Of a DNA stretch of 64,000 nt, positions 36,389 through 44,294 are shown one piece after another. Position numbers and translations under genes: made by a program. The stretch is from Spirochaetota bacterium. GTDB lineage: Bacteria; Spirochaetota; UBA4802; JAGODF01. The notes under the pieces are model-generated. The model was not told the DNA's origin, searched no databases, and saw only the letters and a list, made by a program, of their open reading frames with translations. How positions within the stretch are numbered: position 1 is the first letter of the stretch; each line of letters starts with the position of its first letter. Location of the stretch: contig JARKUF010000004.1 of assembly GCA_029974015.1 (NCBI GenBank), positions 1 to 64,000 of the forward strand, written 5' to 3'.

Positions 36389-36762
36389 CGTCCCGGTGTC
36401 CCGTTTTCCCCTGGTGCTTTTTTACCTTCCCTGATATTATCGATGTACTCTTCCCATTCGACGGGAAGGAGATATTTTTTCTTATTGTTACATTCCTTGC
36501 ACGCAGCGACTATGTTTATCTTCTCGGTTTTGCCCCCCCTTGACAGGGGTATTATATGGTCCATGGTCAGGTTCGATGGAGTGAATGTCCTGCCGCAGTA
36601 ATAGCACAGACCGGTCGATGTTTTCTTTTTCCACCAGGCGGAATGTTTAAGCTCCCTGGCTTTTTGTTTTTCCCTTGAGAGCCCGGCATCCACCGAGGAG
36701 ACGTCCGCCCCGGCAGGCGCTCCTGACCTTCTCTGCCGTTTTCTGTCAAACTTCCTTGTCAT
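36385..36762 (-). CDS. HNH endonuclease
   Basis: The 125-residue protein ends in a compact HNH domain: CYYC (Cys53, Cys56), DHIIPLSRGG (Asp68, His69), Asn83 and CKECNN (Cys88, Cys91, Asn92). Such domains cut DNA using a metal bound in a beta-beta-alpha fold, stabilised by the zinc cysteines. The N-terminal 45 residues are basic and may bind nucleic acid. It is translationally coupled to the cNMP-like gene. No methyltransferase, terminase or intron features are adjacent, so a restriction or phage-packaging role is not supported. Confidence 0.85.
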   Translation of the reverse strand: MTRKFDRKRQRRSGAPAGADVSSVDAGLSREKQKARELKHSAWWKKKTSTGLCYYCGRTFTPSNLTMDHIIPLSRGGKTEKINIVAACKECNNKKKYLLPVEWEEYIDNIREGKKAPGENGTPGR

Positions 36763-36935
36763 GGTTGGGCGATGATTCTCTGCCGCCCATGCCTGACACC
36801 GTAATCGGCAGTCCGCCGGGATGCATTTCCGACGGGCCGGGAGGTGTGAACGCGGGCGAAAACACTCTAATTTCGAAATATACTAAATGGGGGAAGATAT
36901 GTCAATAAGAATTAAAAATTGTCGTAGTGTATCGG

Positions 36936-37460
36936 CTATACGTCCTTGAGCTGGTTGCGGTATATTCGACGGATATTGTAAAAGAAATTGAGGTATTCAG
37001 GTTTCCGGTAATCTGGATAGGTCCATTCCCAGGGTTCAAATTTTTTTGCCACGTACCGGAATTCGTTTTCCAGATACACTCCCTTGCGAAGATAGGTCCG
37101 GTGGAAAAAATCTTTGCAGGATGCGAGAAAGACGTTGGAAAGGGTCATGTATCCCGGGTCGATGTTAATCCGCCGTCTGCCTTTTCCCGAAAGTTTTGTT
37201 TCAAGCTTATTGGCGTACAATTTAATATCGACGATGTCCTCACGCCGGACGAGCCGTCGGAACGAAAGAAAGAGCTTAAAAAGCCCGCCGCCCATTGTTA
37301 CGTAATAATCGGTGTGGGTGAAGGGTATTTTCGTGGTGACGAAATCTATCTCACCGTATTTCTTTTCCAGGACCCGGCAGGAGGCGTCGAGAAGTTCTGT
37401 CTGCCCAGTGAGTATACCTATGAAAAGTTTTGCCCTTTCCGGGAGTACCGGCTGTGCCAT
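36936..37460 (-). CDS. DUF4416 protein
   Basis: The 174-residue product matches DUF4416: AKLFIGILTGQTELLD, EKKYGEIDFVTTKIPFTHTDYY, the conserved DIVDIKLYANKLE, then RRINIDPGYMTLSNVFLAS and FEPWEWTYPDYR. The family is uncharacterised and found in Spirochaetes, Deltaproteobacteria and relatives. The ATG at 37460 has AAGAGG upstream; the longer frame runs into a repeat. It is divergent from the rpmH cluster. Confidence 0.85.
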   Translation of the reverse strand: MAQPVLPERAKLFIGILTGQTELLDASCRVLEKKYGEIDFVTTKIPFTHTDYYVTMGGGLFKLFLSFRRLVRREDIVDIKLYANKLETKLSGKGRRRINIDPGYMTLSNVFLASCKDFFHRTYLRKGVYLENEFRYVAKKFEPWEWTYPDYRKPEYLNFFYNIRRIYRNQLKDV

Positions 37461-37467
37461 CAGTCGA

Positions 37468-37560
37468 CCTCTTATAATCAGGTTTTCCGCCCGCCGAAAG
37501 CGGGCTGAAAGCCTGAGTGCTGAATTTACCAATAGTTATGATTTAAGTGGACTTAAAATA
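37468..37560 (+). repeat. Composite palindromic repeat
   Basis: Sequence ttataatcagg then GTTTTCCGCCCGCC-gaa-AGCGGGCTGAAAGC, followed by ctgagtgctgaatttaccaatagttatgattt. First of four copies packed into the 864-bp gap between DUF4416 and rpmH. Confidence 0.8.
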
Positions 37561-37562
37561 AT

Positions 37563-37682
37563 GGCAACCTCTAATAATTAGGTTTACCCGACCGCCTTAG
37601 GCGGTCGGGTAAACCTGAGTCCTGAGTATGCCGGTAGTTACAATTCATGGGTACCTCAAAAATTTAATTTTTAGAGGTTCCC
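37563..37682 (+). repeat. Composite palindromic repeat, best full-length copy
   Basis: This copy shows the whole design: left end ggcaacctctaataattagg; GC palindrome GGTTTACCCGACCGCC-tta-GGCGGTCGGGTAAACC; spacer tgagtcctgagtatgccggtagttacaattca; then the AT-rich inverted repeat ggtacctcaaaaattt...aatttttagaggttccc. Left end ggcaacctctaa and right end ttagaggttccc are inverted copies. Confidence 0.9.
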
Positions 37683-37832
37683 AAATTTAATTTTTTTTGA
37701 TAATACCATGAATAAAACGGTTTCACCAATGGTTTTCAGCTTCATATTTTGCGCAATGTTATTTACATTACAACCCCTTTTTCGGAGCGCCTCTCGTAGA
37801 AGAGGGCGGGATGCCGTTGCGAAGAGGAAAAA

Positions 37833-37953
37833 GGTTATCTCTAAGAATCAGGTTTTCCCGTCCGCCTCCGGCGGGCGGAAAAACCCAAGTCCCGAGTATG
37901 CCAGTAGTAACAATTCAAGGGAACCTCAAGAATTTAATTTTTTAGAGGTTCCC
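37833..37953 (+). repeat. Composite palindromic repeat
   Basis: Left end ggttatctctaagaatcagg, palindrome TTTTCCCGTCCGCC-tcc-GGCGGGCGGAAAA, spacer with cgagtatgccagtagtaacaattc, and right AT-rich inverted repeat ggaacctcaagaattt...tttttagaggttccc. Third copy in the rpmH upstream gap. Confidence 0.88.
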
Positions 37954-38030
37954 ATGTGCTGAAAAAAGAGGATTGGAAGAGGATTATTAAGGATGAACAA
38001 CAAATGGGGAATTGGAGAGACAAAATTCAA

Positions 38031-38058
38031 TTGACAAATATTGTAATTATTTTAAATT
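38031..38058 (+). promoter_or_regulatory. Candidate rpmH promoter
   Basis: TTGACA (38031-38036) with 16 bp to TAAATT (38053-38058) in an AT-rich stretch. It is about 270 bp before rpmH, with a composite repeat in between. No DnaA boxes (TTATCCACA) were seen in this gap. Confidence 0.4.
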
Positions 38059-38175
38059 GGACATTTAATGCCGGATTGGCCGTAATTTATATGTAGAATC
38101 TTTCCCCCTTTCTTCTGGTAGCTATTACTGTAATGAAAGAGGAATATCATACAAACTGTCCGGCAATTAATTCAA

Positions 38176-38295
38176 GGCAATCTCTAATTACCGGGTTTTC
38201 CCGCACGCCTTCTGCGGGCGGGAAAAGTTAAGCGCTGAATTGGCCGGTAATTTCGATTTATGGGAATCTTAAAAAATTAATTTTTAGAGGTTTCC
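38176..38295 (+). repeat. Composite palindromic repeat in the rpmH leader
   Basis: Left end ggcaatctctaattaccgg, palindrome TTTTCCCGCACGCC-ttct-GCGGGCGGGAAAA, spacer taagcgctgaattggccggtaa, and AT-rich inverted repeat ggaatcttaaaaaatt...aatttttagaggtttcc. It ends 29 bp before the rpmH start codon. Confidence 0.85.
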
Positions 38296-38324
38296 TCAAT
38301 TTATTTCTTCAAGAGGTGACAATA

Positions 38325-38483
38325 ATGAAGAGAACCTATCAGCCCAGCAACCGCAAAAGGTACAAAACTCACGGGTTTCGCGCGCGCATGAGTACGCCCG
38401 AGGGGCAGGAAGTCCTCCGGAGGAGAAGGCGGAAGGGCAGGCATAAACTGACTGTTTCCGATGAGAAGAACCGTGCGCAATAA
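38325..38483 (+). CDS. rpmH: 50S ribosomal protein L34
   Basis: The 52-residue protein reads [20 protein letters not shown], then [20 protein letters not shown], the L34 pattern, with a short extension [19 protein letters not shown] is the ribosome site. It is the first gene of the rpmH-rnpA-yidD-yidC-jag-mnmE cluster. In many bacteria dnaA lies just before it, but here there is only the repeat-rich gap and a divergent DUF4416 gene. Confidence 0.97.
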   Translation: MKRTYQPSNRKRYKTHGFRARMSTPEGQEVLRRRRRKGRHKLTVSDEKNRAQ

Positions 38484-38505
38484 GGGACTTCCCGAAAGAT
38501 GATTT

Positions 38506-38889
38506 GTGAAGAAAGCGTATTCATTAAAAGGTAGGAGGAATTTTCAGGATCTTTTTTATCGAGGGAAACGATTCTCGGGTGTGGAGTTGAGGATAATCGT
38601 TCGGCGCGGAAAAATCGGACAAAATAAGGCCTGCCGGGAAATGGAAAAGAATGGAAGCGCGCCGACAGGAATAAGGATCGGAATTACCGTCGGCAGGAAA
38701 TATGGAAATGCGGTCAACAGAAATAAAGCCAGGAGAATAATACGGGCTGTCTGCAGGGATTTATTACCAGTCATGCGAGAAGGATATTATATCGTACTTA
38801 GGCCGGAACCGGGTTTTAAGATGCTTTCATACGTGAAAGTGAAAGAGGAAATAACGGCGCTGTTCAGAAAAGCGGGGGTTCTGCCGTGA
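38506..38889 (+). CDS. rnpA: Ribonuclease P protein component
   Basis: RnpA assists the RNase P RNA in trimming the 5' end of pre-tRNAs. The 127-residue basic protein starts with GTG ([20 protein letters not shown]) and contains the RNR signature [14 protein letters not shown] at residues 67-80. A stretch of about 20 residues around residues 37-55 ([19 protein letters not shown]) looks inserted compared with short homologues. It starts 22 bp after rpmH and overlaps yidD by one base. Confidence 0.93.
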   Translation: MKKAYSLKGRRNFQDLFYRGKRFSGVELRIIVRRGKIGQNKACREMEKNGSAPTGIRIGITVGRKYGNAVNRNKARRIIRAVCRDLLPVMREGYYIVLRPEPGFKMLSYVKVKEEITALFRKAGVLP

Positions 38890-39125
38890 TGATTTGGGGA
38901 ACCCTTAAAAAGATATCGGCGATGCCGTTCATTCTAATCATACGTTTCTACAAAATTGTCGTTTCTCCTCTTTTGCCGCCTTCGTGCAGGTTTTATCCCA
39001 CGTGTTCCGAGTACGCCGTTGAAGCTCTTGGAAAACATGGGCTGCCATACGGTTTTTATCTGTCGGTGAGAAGGGTTCTCCGCTGTCATCCCTTCTCCGA
39101 CGGCGGATACGATCCCGTTCCGTAA
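38889..39125 (+). CDS. yidD: Membrane protein insertion efficiency factor
   Basis: The 78-residue YidD protein has an amphipathic N-terminus ([20 protein letters not shown]) and the signature [11 protein letters not shown] with Cys33 and Cys39, then [12 protein letters not shown] at the C-terminus. It helps YidC insert membrane proteins. The ATG at 38889 overlaps the rnpA stop (TGATG); a GTG one codon earlier is also possible. Confidence 0.95.
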   Translation: MIWGTLKKISAMPFILIIRFYKIVVSPLLPPSCRFYPTCSEYAVEALGKHGLPYGFYLSVRRVLRCHPFSDGGYDPVP

Positions 39126-39249
39126 GACCATTCTCCCAGCATCCCGCGTATCGGCAATCCCGCAAGCGCCCTCAAATCACCCCGACAAGTGGTGTTTTTC
39201 CAGGTGCGCCGCCTTCCTGCTTCCTCGATGCAGAGTACGGCTGATCAAT

Positions 39250-39366
39250 GGCAACATCTTATTATTTTTTGTTCCTGCCCGCCGAAGGCGGCGGAAAACA
39301 GAAGTGCTGATTTTGCCGGCAGATACAATTTATGGGAATCTTAAAATTTTATTTTTTGAGGTTTCC
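39250..39366 (+). repeat. Composite palindromic repeat in the yidD-yidC gap
   Basis: Left end ggcaacatcttattatttttt, palindrome CCTGCCCGCC-gaa-GGCGGCGG, spacer gaagtgctgattttgccggc, and AT-rich inverted repeat ggaatcttaaaatttt...ttttttgaggtttcc. It interrupts the rnpA-yidD-yidC operon order and ends 43 bp before yidC. Confidence 0.8.
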
Positions 39367-39408
39367 AAATGCTAACTGAGACTATTCGGAAAATATTGGA
39401 GATTATGC

Positions 39409-41103
39409 ATGGATAAAAGATTCGCATTGGCCCTGGGACTTTCCCTTCTCGTTTGGATGGTATGGTTTTTGATATTCAAACCCCAGCCGGAAAGGCCCGG
39501 AGATGTCAGACAGGCGGCTGTCCAGACCGGGGAAACGAAACAGGCGCCGCATCCCACTTCCGTTTCGGGGGGGATGACGGCACAAAGGTCGATCCCGGTG
39601 CAAAATGTTAAAGAGGAAGTTACCGTTTCCCTGGAAACCGACAAGTATAAGGTGAAGCTTTCGAACAGAGGGGCGAAAATTGAAAGCCTGATGTATCTCT
39701 ATGGCGGGAGAAAGATTGAGCTTGTTGTGCCCGCAAAGAAACTTGAAAGTTCCGGAATCAAGGCCTCGGGTGAACTGGAGTTCAATCTATACCAGGAGAA
39801 AGCTGAGTTTCAGGGGGGCGCCGCTTTGGACAGTATCCTCTGGTCCCAGGAAAAAGCATCGGCGACGAGCGTGAAGTTTTCCGCCACTGTGCGTAATTTC
39901 CATGGGGCACCCCTGGTATACGAGAGGGTCTATGAATTTCACAAAGACAAATATTATTTCGATGTGCATCAGACCGTCCGTAACGTCGGCAGGGCCGCCC
40001 TATCAATGCCGGAAAACAGATTGATAGCTTCGACGAGCGATTTTTTAGGCCCGGACATGGATTTCTCGAGCAACTATAATAGAGTGGAGAGCGTATATTA
40101 TCTTAACGATGGCTTCGAAACCGGCTCCCAGGGGGGAGGGCTTTTTTCAAGCGAAAAGGAGCTGCAGAGCGCCGCGGGACAGGTGAAATGGGCGGGGGTC
40201 CGAAGCCGGTATTTTCTCATGCTGATGGTACCCCAGGGGTTTGCCGGTACAGGCGTTATCCACGAGGGGAGGCGCAATCACGGAGTTAAAACGGGGATCG
40301 AGGTCCCCGTGGGGACGCTCCAGCCCGGCGAATCGGCCACGAAATCTTTTAAAGTGTATGTGGGGGAAAAGAACAAACAGAAGCTTGTCGATGTGGACCC
40401 GATCCTCAGGGACGCCGCCGACATCAACATACTGATCGAGCCCATCAGGGATTTCCTGATCTGGTGCCTCATGAAGATCAACCTTCTCTTCGGCAATTTC
40501 GGCTGGTCCCTTATCATCTTTTCTATTCTGACAAAGATAGTGCTGATGCCCCTCACCCTGAAATCGACGGAATCAATGAAAAGGCTCCAGGAACTCAGTC
40601 CAAAGATTAAAGAGATCCAGAGCAAATACAAGGACAAGCCTGAAGTGATGAACAAAAAGGTCATGGAACTGTACAAAAAGGAGAAGGTGAATCCTCTGAG
40701 CGGGTGTCTGCCGCTTCTGCTCCAGATGCCGTTCTTTTTTGCGCTCTACAGCGCCCTGATCAATTCGATCGACCTGTGGCAGGCCCCTTTTATACTGTGG
40801 ATTAATGACCTGTCGATGCCCGATACGGTATATACCATACCCCATACTATGGCCTTCATGGGAGGGTTCAATATCAACATTCTACCCCTGGTGATGACTG
40901 CCACGACGTATCTCCAGCAGAAAATGACCCCCGGGGGCGATTCGACGCAGCAGAAGATGTTCATGAAGCTCATGCCCTTCATCTTTCTTTTCATCTTCTG
41001 GAGCATGCCTTCGGGGCTCATACTCTACTGGATAATGCAGAACGTGCTCCAGGTTTTACACCAGCTTTATATTAACCGCCGCGCCGCCGGGAAGACGGCG
41101 TAA
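39409..41103 (+). CDS. yidC: Membrane protein insertase YidC
   Basis: The 564-residue insertase has an N-terminal transmembrane helix (ALALGLSLLVWMVWFLIF), a large periplasmic beta-sandwich domain (about residues 60-335) typical of Gram-negative YidC, and the C-terminal five-helix core. Core signatures include FGWSLIIFSILTKIVLMPLT and GCLPLLLQMPFFFALY. The periplasmic domain confirms an outer membrane. RBS-like TTGGAG precedes the ATG. Confidence 0.97.
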   Translation: MDKRFALALGLSLLVWMVWFLIFKPQPERPGDVRQAAVQTGETKQAPHPTSVSGGMTAQRSIPVQNVKEEVTVSLETDKYKVKLSNRGAKIESLMYLYGGRKIELVVPAKKLESSGIKASGELEFNLYQEKAEFQGGAALDSILWSQEKASATSVKFSATVRNFHGAPLVYERVYEFHKDKYYFDVHQTVRNVGRAALSMPENRLIASTSDFLGPDMDFSSNYNRVESVYYLNDGFETGSQGGGLFSSEKELQSAAGQVKWAGVRSRYFLMLMVPQGFAGTGVIHEGRRNHGVKTGIEVPVGTLQPGESATKSFKVYVGEKNKQKLVDVDPILRDAADINILIEPIRDFLIWCLMKINLLFGNFGWSLIIFSILTKIVLMPLTLKSTESMKRLQELSPKIKEIQSKYKDKPEVMNKKVMELYKKEKVNPLSGCLPLLLQMPFFFALYSALINSIDLWQAPFILWINDLSMPDTVYTIPHTMAFMGGFNINILPLVMTATTYLQQKMTPGGDSTQQKMFMKLMPFIFLFIFWSMPSGLILYWIMQNVLQVLHQLYINRRAAGKTA

Positions 41104-41224
41104 GGGTGCTTCATGAGGTTAATACCGGCCACAGCGGCCGCAGAGAAAACAGCATCAGGAAATTTCATTTATTCGATGAGGGCCGGAATGGACGTGTTCA
41201 ATATCCGGCTAACAGGAGGAAACC

Positions 41225-41860
41225 ATGAAGGTACTGGAAATAGAAGGGAGAACCATTGAGGACGCGAAAAAGAAGGGGCTTGCCCAGCTCGGGTTGACCG
41301 ATGGGGATGGAGTAGAGATAGAAGTGGTGGACGAGGGGAAAAGCGGGATCTTCGGGTTCGGAGTTTCCCGGGCCGCTAAGATCAGGATTTATTACAACGG
41401 GTCTGTTGAGGACGTGGGGGACCTCGCCACCGAGGTCATCATGAATGTTCTTGGGAAGATGGGTATAACCGGCAAGGTGCGGGACCTCAAGGAAGGGGAA
41501 AGCAAGGTCTATGTGGAGCTTGAAAGCGAATTTTCGGGCCTCATCATAGGCAAGCGAGGCAAGACCCTGGAAGCCCTCCAGTTCATTGTGAACCTTATCG
41601 TGAACCATCGGACCGGCAGCGAAAAGAAAATTATTTTGGACATCGAGTCGTATCGCGCGAAACGGGAGCGCGCCATCCGCAAAATGTCCCGCGATATCGC
41701 CCTCAAGGTCGTCAGGACCGGCAAACCCTGGGTCCTGGAACCTATGAATCCCTTCGAAAGGAGGCTCATCCATCTGACGCTTCAAAATGACAGCAGGGTC
41801 ACCACGAAAAGCGAGGGCCAGGGTATTTACCGTAAGGTGAAAATTTCCCCGAACAAGTAA
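41225..41860 (+). CDS. jag: RNA-binding protein KhpB/Jag
   Basis: The 211-residue protein has the Jag N-terminal domain (MKVLEIEGRTIEDAKKKGLA), a type II KH domain with IIGKRGKTLEALQ (GKRG at 109-112), and an R3H domain (EPMNPFERRLIHLTLQ, about 172-187). KhpB binds many small and messenger RNAs with KhpA and influences cell division and wall synthesis in Gram-positives. Its place between yidC and mnmE is the conserved order. RBS AGGAGG lies just upstream. Confidence 0.96.
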   Translation: MKVLEIEGRTIEDAKKKGLAQLGLTDGDGVEIEVVDEGKSGIFGFGVSRAAKIRIYYNGSVEDVGDLATEVIMNVLGKMGITGKVRDLKEGESKVYVELESEFSGLIIGKRGKTLEALQFIVNLIVNHRTGSEKKIILDIESYRAKRERAIRKMSRDIALKVVRTGKPWVLEPMNPFERRLIHLTLQNDSRVTTKSEGQGIYRKVKISPNK

Positions 41861-41892
41861 CGGCCCCGGGCCGCATGAGAGTATAACCCGCC

Positions 41893-43260
41893 GTGTTTGA
41901 AGACACTATCTGCGCGCCTTCAACTCCCCCGGTCCACTCGTCCATCGCAGTGGTCCGGATGAGCGGGCCTGATACTTTTTCGATACTGTCCGCGTCCTTC
42001 AGCCGCCCCGCCGGGCTTGGTCCCCGGCGCGCCGTCTTCGGTTCCATCGTTGACGGCGATGCGCGCATTGATGACGTAGTGGCGGTGTTTTATCGGGCCC
42101 CGGACAGCTTCACCGGCGAGGACATGGCCGAGGTGTCCTGCCACGGCAATCCTATCATCGTCAAGAACATAATGGGGCTTTTCATCCGGCGCGGCGCCCG
42201 CCCTGCCGGCCCAGGGGAGTTCAGCCGGCGGGCCTTCCTGAACGGTAAAATGGACCTCACCGCGGCCGAGGCCATAAACCACATCGTCCGGGCCCGGGGA
42301 GAACGGGAGATACAGGCCTCCCTGGAGCAGATGCACGGCTCGCTCCGCGACAGGATCCGCGGTCTTCGCGAACGGCTGGTGCGTCTGAAGGGTGACGTGG
42401 AATGCGGCATCGACTTTGTTGAGGAGGACATAGAGCTCCTCTCAGCCGGGGAGACAGCGGTTGAGCTCGACAAGATAGCCGTCGATCTACGAGACATTCT
42501 CGGCCGATGCCGGGCCGGGGAGAGGGTGGTGCGAGGCGTGGACCTTCCCATCGTGGGAAAGCCCAATGTGGGAAAGTCGAGCATCTTAAACGCAATACTC
42601 AATGCCGAGCGGGCGATCGTCTCGGAAATTCCAGGTACTACCAGGGACCTCATCCGTGAAACGGTGCAGTTCGCGGGAATTCATGTGGACCTGTTCGATA
42701 CTGCGGGCATCGATACGCCGGCGTGTTTGGTCGAAGAGAAAGGGATAGACCTGAGCAGGAAAAAAATCGATGACGCAATGATGCTCATATTCGTTGTAGA
42801 CGCCGCACGGGGGATTGACGGCGCGGACCTGAAAATTCTTTCCATGGTCAGGGGGAAAACTTGCTTTGTTCTGGCCAACAAGATTGACCTGGTGCCGGAG
42901 CCGGAACGCCTCGGGATAACAGAGTTTTTTAAGAAGGAACTGGGTATGGAGGTACTTCCTTTTTCGGCATTGACCGGCCAGGGTATGAAGGAGCTTGAGG
43001 TGATGGTGGAAACCCGCCTCAGGGAAGATTTCGTGGAGTGCGGGGTCTTTTTTATCGCCGATCTGCGGATAACCTCTCTTCTGGAATCGGCTATTGCTTC
43101 CGCGGAGTCGGCGAGGGCCCTCGTAGAAGCGGCGGAACCTCCGGAAATCATCGCTTTCGAAATGCAGGGGCTCCTGGAGTCCCTGGGAGAGATCACCGGA
43201 GAGATCAGCCCCGATGAAGTCCTCAATTCAATATTCGGAAGGTTCTGCATTGGGAAATAA
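41893..43260 (+). CDS. mnmE: tRNA uridine-5-carboxymethylaminomethyl modification GTPase MnmE
   Basis: MnmE modifies wobble uridine 34 in tRNAs together with MnmG. The 455-residue protein has the tetrahydrofolate-binding N-terminal domain (VVRMSGPD, SFTGEDMAEVSCHGN), then the GTPase domain with G1 GKPNVGKSS at 222-230, G2 GTTRDL, G3 DTAGI and G4 NKIDL. The C-terminal CIGK supplies the essential cysteine. It begins with GTG. mnmG, which often follows, is not next door. Confidence 0.96.
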   Translation: MFEDTICAPSTPPVHSSIAVVRMSGPDTFSILSASFSRPAGLGPRRAVFGSIVDGDARIDDVVAVFYRAPDSFTGEDMAEVSCHGNPIIVKNIMGLFIRRGARPAGPGEFSRRAFLNGKMDLTAAEAINHIVRARGEREIQASLEQMHGSLRDRIRGLRERLVRLKGDVECGIDFVEEDIELLSAGETAVELDKIAVDLRDILGRCRAGERVVRGVDLPIVGKPNVGKSSILNAILNAERAIVSEIPGTTRDLIRETVQFAGIHVDLFDTAGIDTPACLVEEKGIDLSRKKIDDAMMLIFVVDAARGIDGADLKILSMVRGKTCFVLANKIDLVPEPERLGITEFFKKELGMEVLPFSALTGQGMKELEVMVETRLREDFVECGVFFIADLRITSLLESAIASAESARALVEAAEPPEIIAFEMQGLLESLGEITGEISPDEVLNSIFGRFCIGK

Positions 43261-43295
43261 ACGGTCTGCTTTTGTATTGTAATATTGCATTCTTT

Positions 43296-43346
43296 AAGAC
43301 TTGGCTTTCCCCGCCCGCCTTTGGCGGGCGGGGAAAGCCAAGTCTT
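43296..43346. repeat. Perfect 51-bp palindrome after mnmE
   Basis: The 24-base arm AAGACTTGGCTTTCCCCGCC + CGCC is followed by a three-base loop (ttt) and its exact reverse complement. It contains the family's GC palindrome and extends it outward. It lies 35 bp past the mnmE stop and would make a very stable hairpin in either direction, probably terminating transcription. Confidence 0.9.
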
Positions 43347-43373
43347 AGGGGATGCCGATTGCCGTTTCTGCCA

Positions 43374-43489
43374 GACTAAAGACCCAGGTTCCCCCGCCCG
43401 CCTTTGGCGGGCGGGGAACACAATATTTTAGAGTATGTCAATTGCCGCTTCTGGCAAACTAAAGACCCGGGTTTTTGTTACTGCCTATA
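43374..43489 (+). repeat. Composite palindromic repeat, second palindrome after mnmE
   Basis: Palindrome GTTCCCCCGCCCGCC-ttt-GGCGGGCGGGGAAC, then acaatattttagagtatgtcaattgcc and a third partial left end, ctaaagacccgggttttt. The phrase 'ctaaagaccc(a/g)gg' is repeated about 70 bp apart, suggesting tandem insertion. Confidence 0.75.
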
Positions 43490-43510
43490 TTTTTTACTTG
43501 GAGATAAGCT

Positions 43511-44164
43511 ATGAAAAGAAAGTATTGGCTTTCCATTGCGATTGTACTGTGGGCCATGGCCGTTGTCATTGCCCAGGACCAGTGGAGGGAGGTGCGGAAC
43601 AGCAATGGCATCAGGGTCTTAACCAGGCCATCGGCGGGGTCCGACCTCGACGAATTCAAGGGGGTCACGACGGTGGACGCGGGAATAGAAGTTGTGGTGG
43701 AACTCATCCGCGACGTGGACGCCCAGCCCCAGTGGATGGCGGACTGCATCGAGGCCCGGGTGATAAAAAAATTTACTGAAGATGATGTTCTAGTGTACAA
43801 TATGACGAAGGCCCCATGGCCTGTGTCGAACAGGGACGTGGTAGTGAGGTCACGTGGAGGCCAGGACGCGAAAAGCGGGAAGGTGAGCATCGTTTTCACC
43901 GCCCTTAAGGAATCTTCGGTCCCCCCGCGGGCCGGAGTGGTGAGAATGACGGACCTCCTGGGGCAGTGGCACCTCAGTAAAATCGGCGAAGAAAAAACCG
44001 AGGTTGTCTACATTATGAGGGCCAATCCAGGCGGCAACATTCCCGCCGCCCTTGCAAATCTGTCGAGTAAAAACCTCCCGTACCGCACGCTCATCAATAT
44101 GAAGGAGATGGTAAAGAAGGAAAAATACCGGAAGCTCGCGAGAGAGAAGTACAATTTAAAGTGA
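43511..44164 (+). CDS. Secreted START-domain lipid-binding protein
   Basis: The 217-residue protein has a signal peptide (MKRKYWLSIAIVLWAMAVVIA, cleaved before QDQW). The mature part reads as a START/SRPBCC domain: WREVRNSNGIRVLTRP, then ELIRDVDAQPQWMADC, APWPVSNRDVVV (the conserved 'WPvs.RD' loop) and a C-terminal helix NLPYRTLINMKEMVKKEKY. START domains bind lipids in a hydrophobic cavity. A periplasmic lipid carrier role is plausible. Confidence 0.82.
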   Translation: MKRKYWLSIAIVLWAMAVVIAQDQWREVRNSNGIRVLTRPSAGSDLDEFKGVTTVDAGIEVVVELIRDVDAQPQWMADCIEARVIKKFTEDDVLVYNMTKAPWPVSNRDVVVRSRGGQDAKSGKVSIVFTALKESSVPPRAGVVRMTDLLGQWHLSKIGEEKTEVVYIMRANPGGNIPAALANLSSKNLPYRTLINMKEMVKKEKYRKLAREKYNLK

Positions 44165-44179
44165 TGGGCAGTAACAATA

Positions 44180-44280
44180 GGAAACCTCTGATAATCGGGT
44201 TTTCCCGCCCGCCGAAGGCGGGCGGGAAAACCAGGGTCCTGAGTATTCCAATAATTATGTTGGGGAAATCTAAAAAACCC
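44180..44280 (+). repeat. Composite palindromic repeat
   Basis: Left end ggaaacctctgataatcgg, palindrome GGTTTTCCCGCCCGCC-gaa-GGCGGGCGGGAAAACC, then agggtcctgagtattccaataattatg and a degraded right end ggggaaatctaaaaaaccc. It separates two convergent genes. Confidence 0.88.
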
Positions 44281-44294
44281 TTATGAACGAAGGT

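Noticed and set aside
36385-36762. HNH gene as part of a restriction-modification system or prophage
   Set aside because: No methyltransferase, specificity subunit, terminase, portal or integrase is nearby.
37708-37962. Short frame with a signal-like start (MNKTVSPMVFSFIFCAMLFT) before rpmH
   Set aside because: Its second half runs through a composite repeat and it has no good ribosome site; it is probably a chance frame or a gene remnant cut by the repeat.
37461-38324. Possible replication origin before rpmH
   Set aside because: No TTATCCACA-type boxes and no dnaA are present; the AT-rich segments are explained by the repeats and a promoter.
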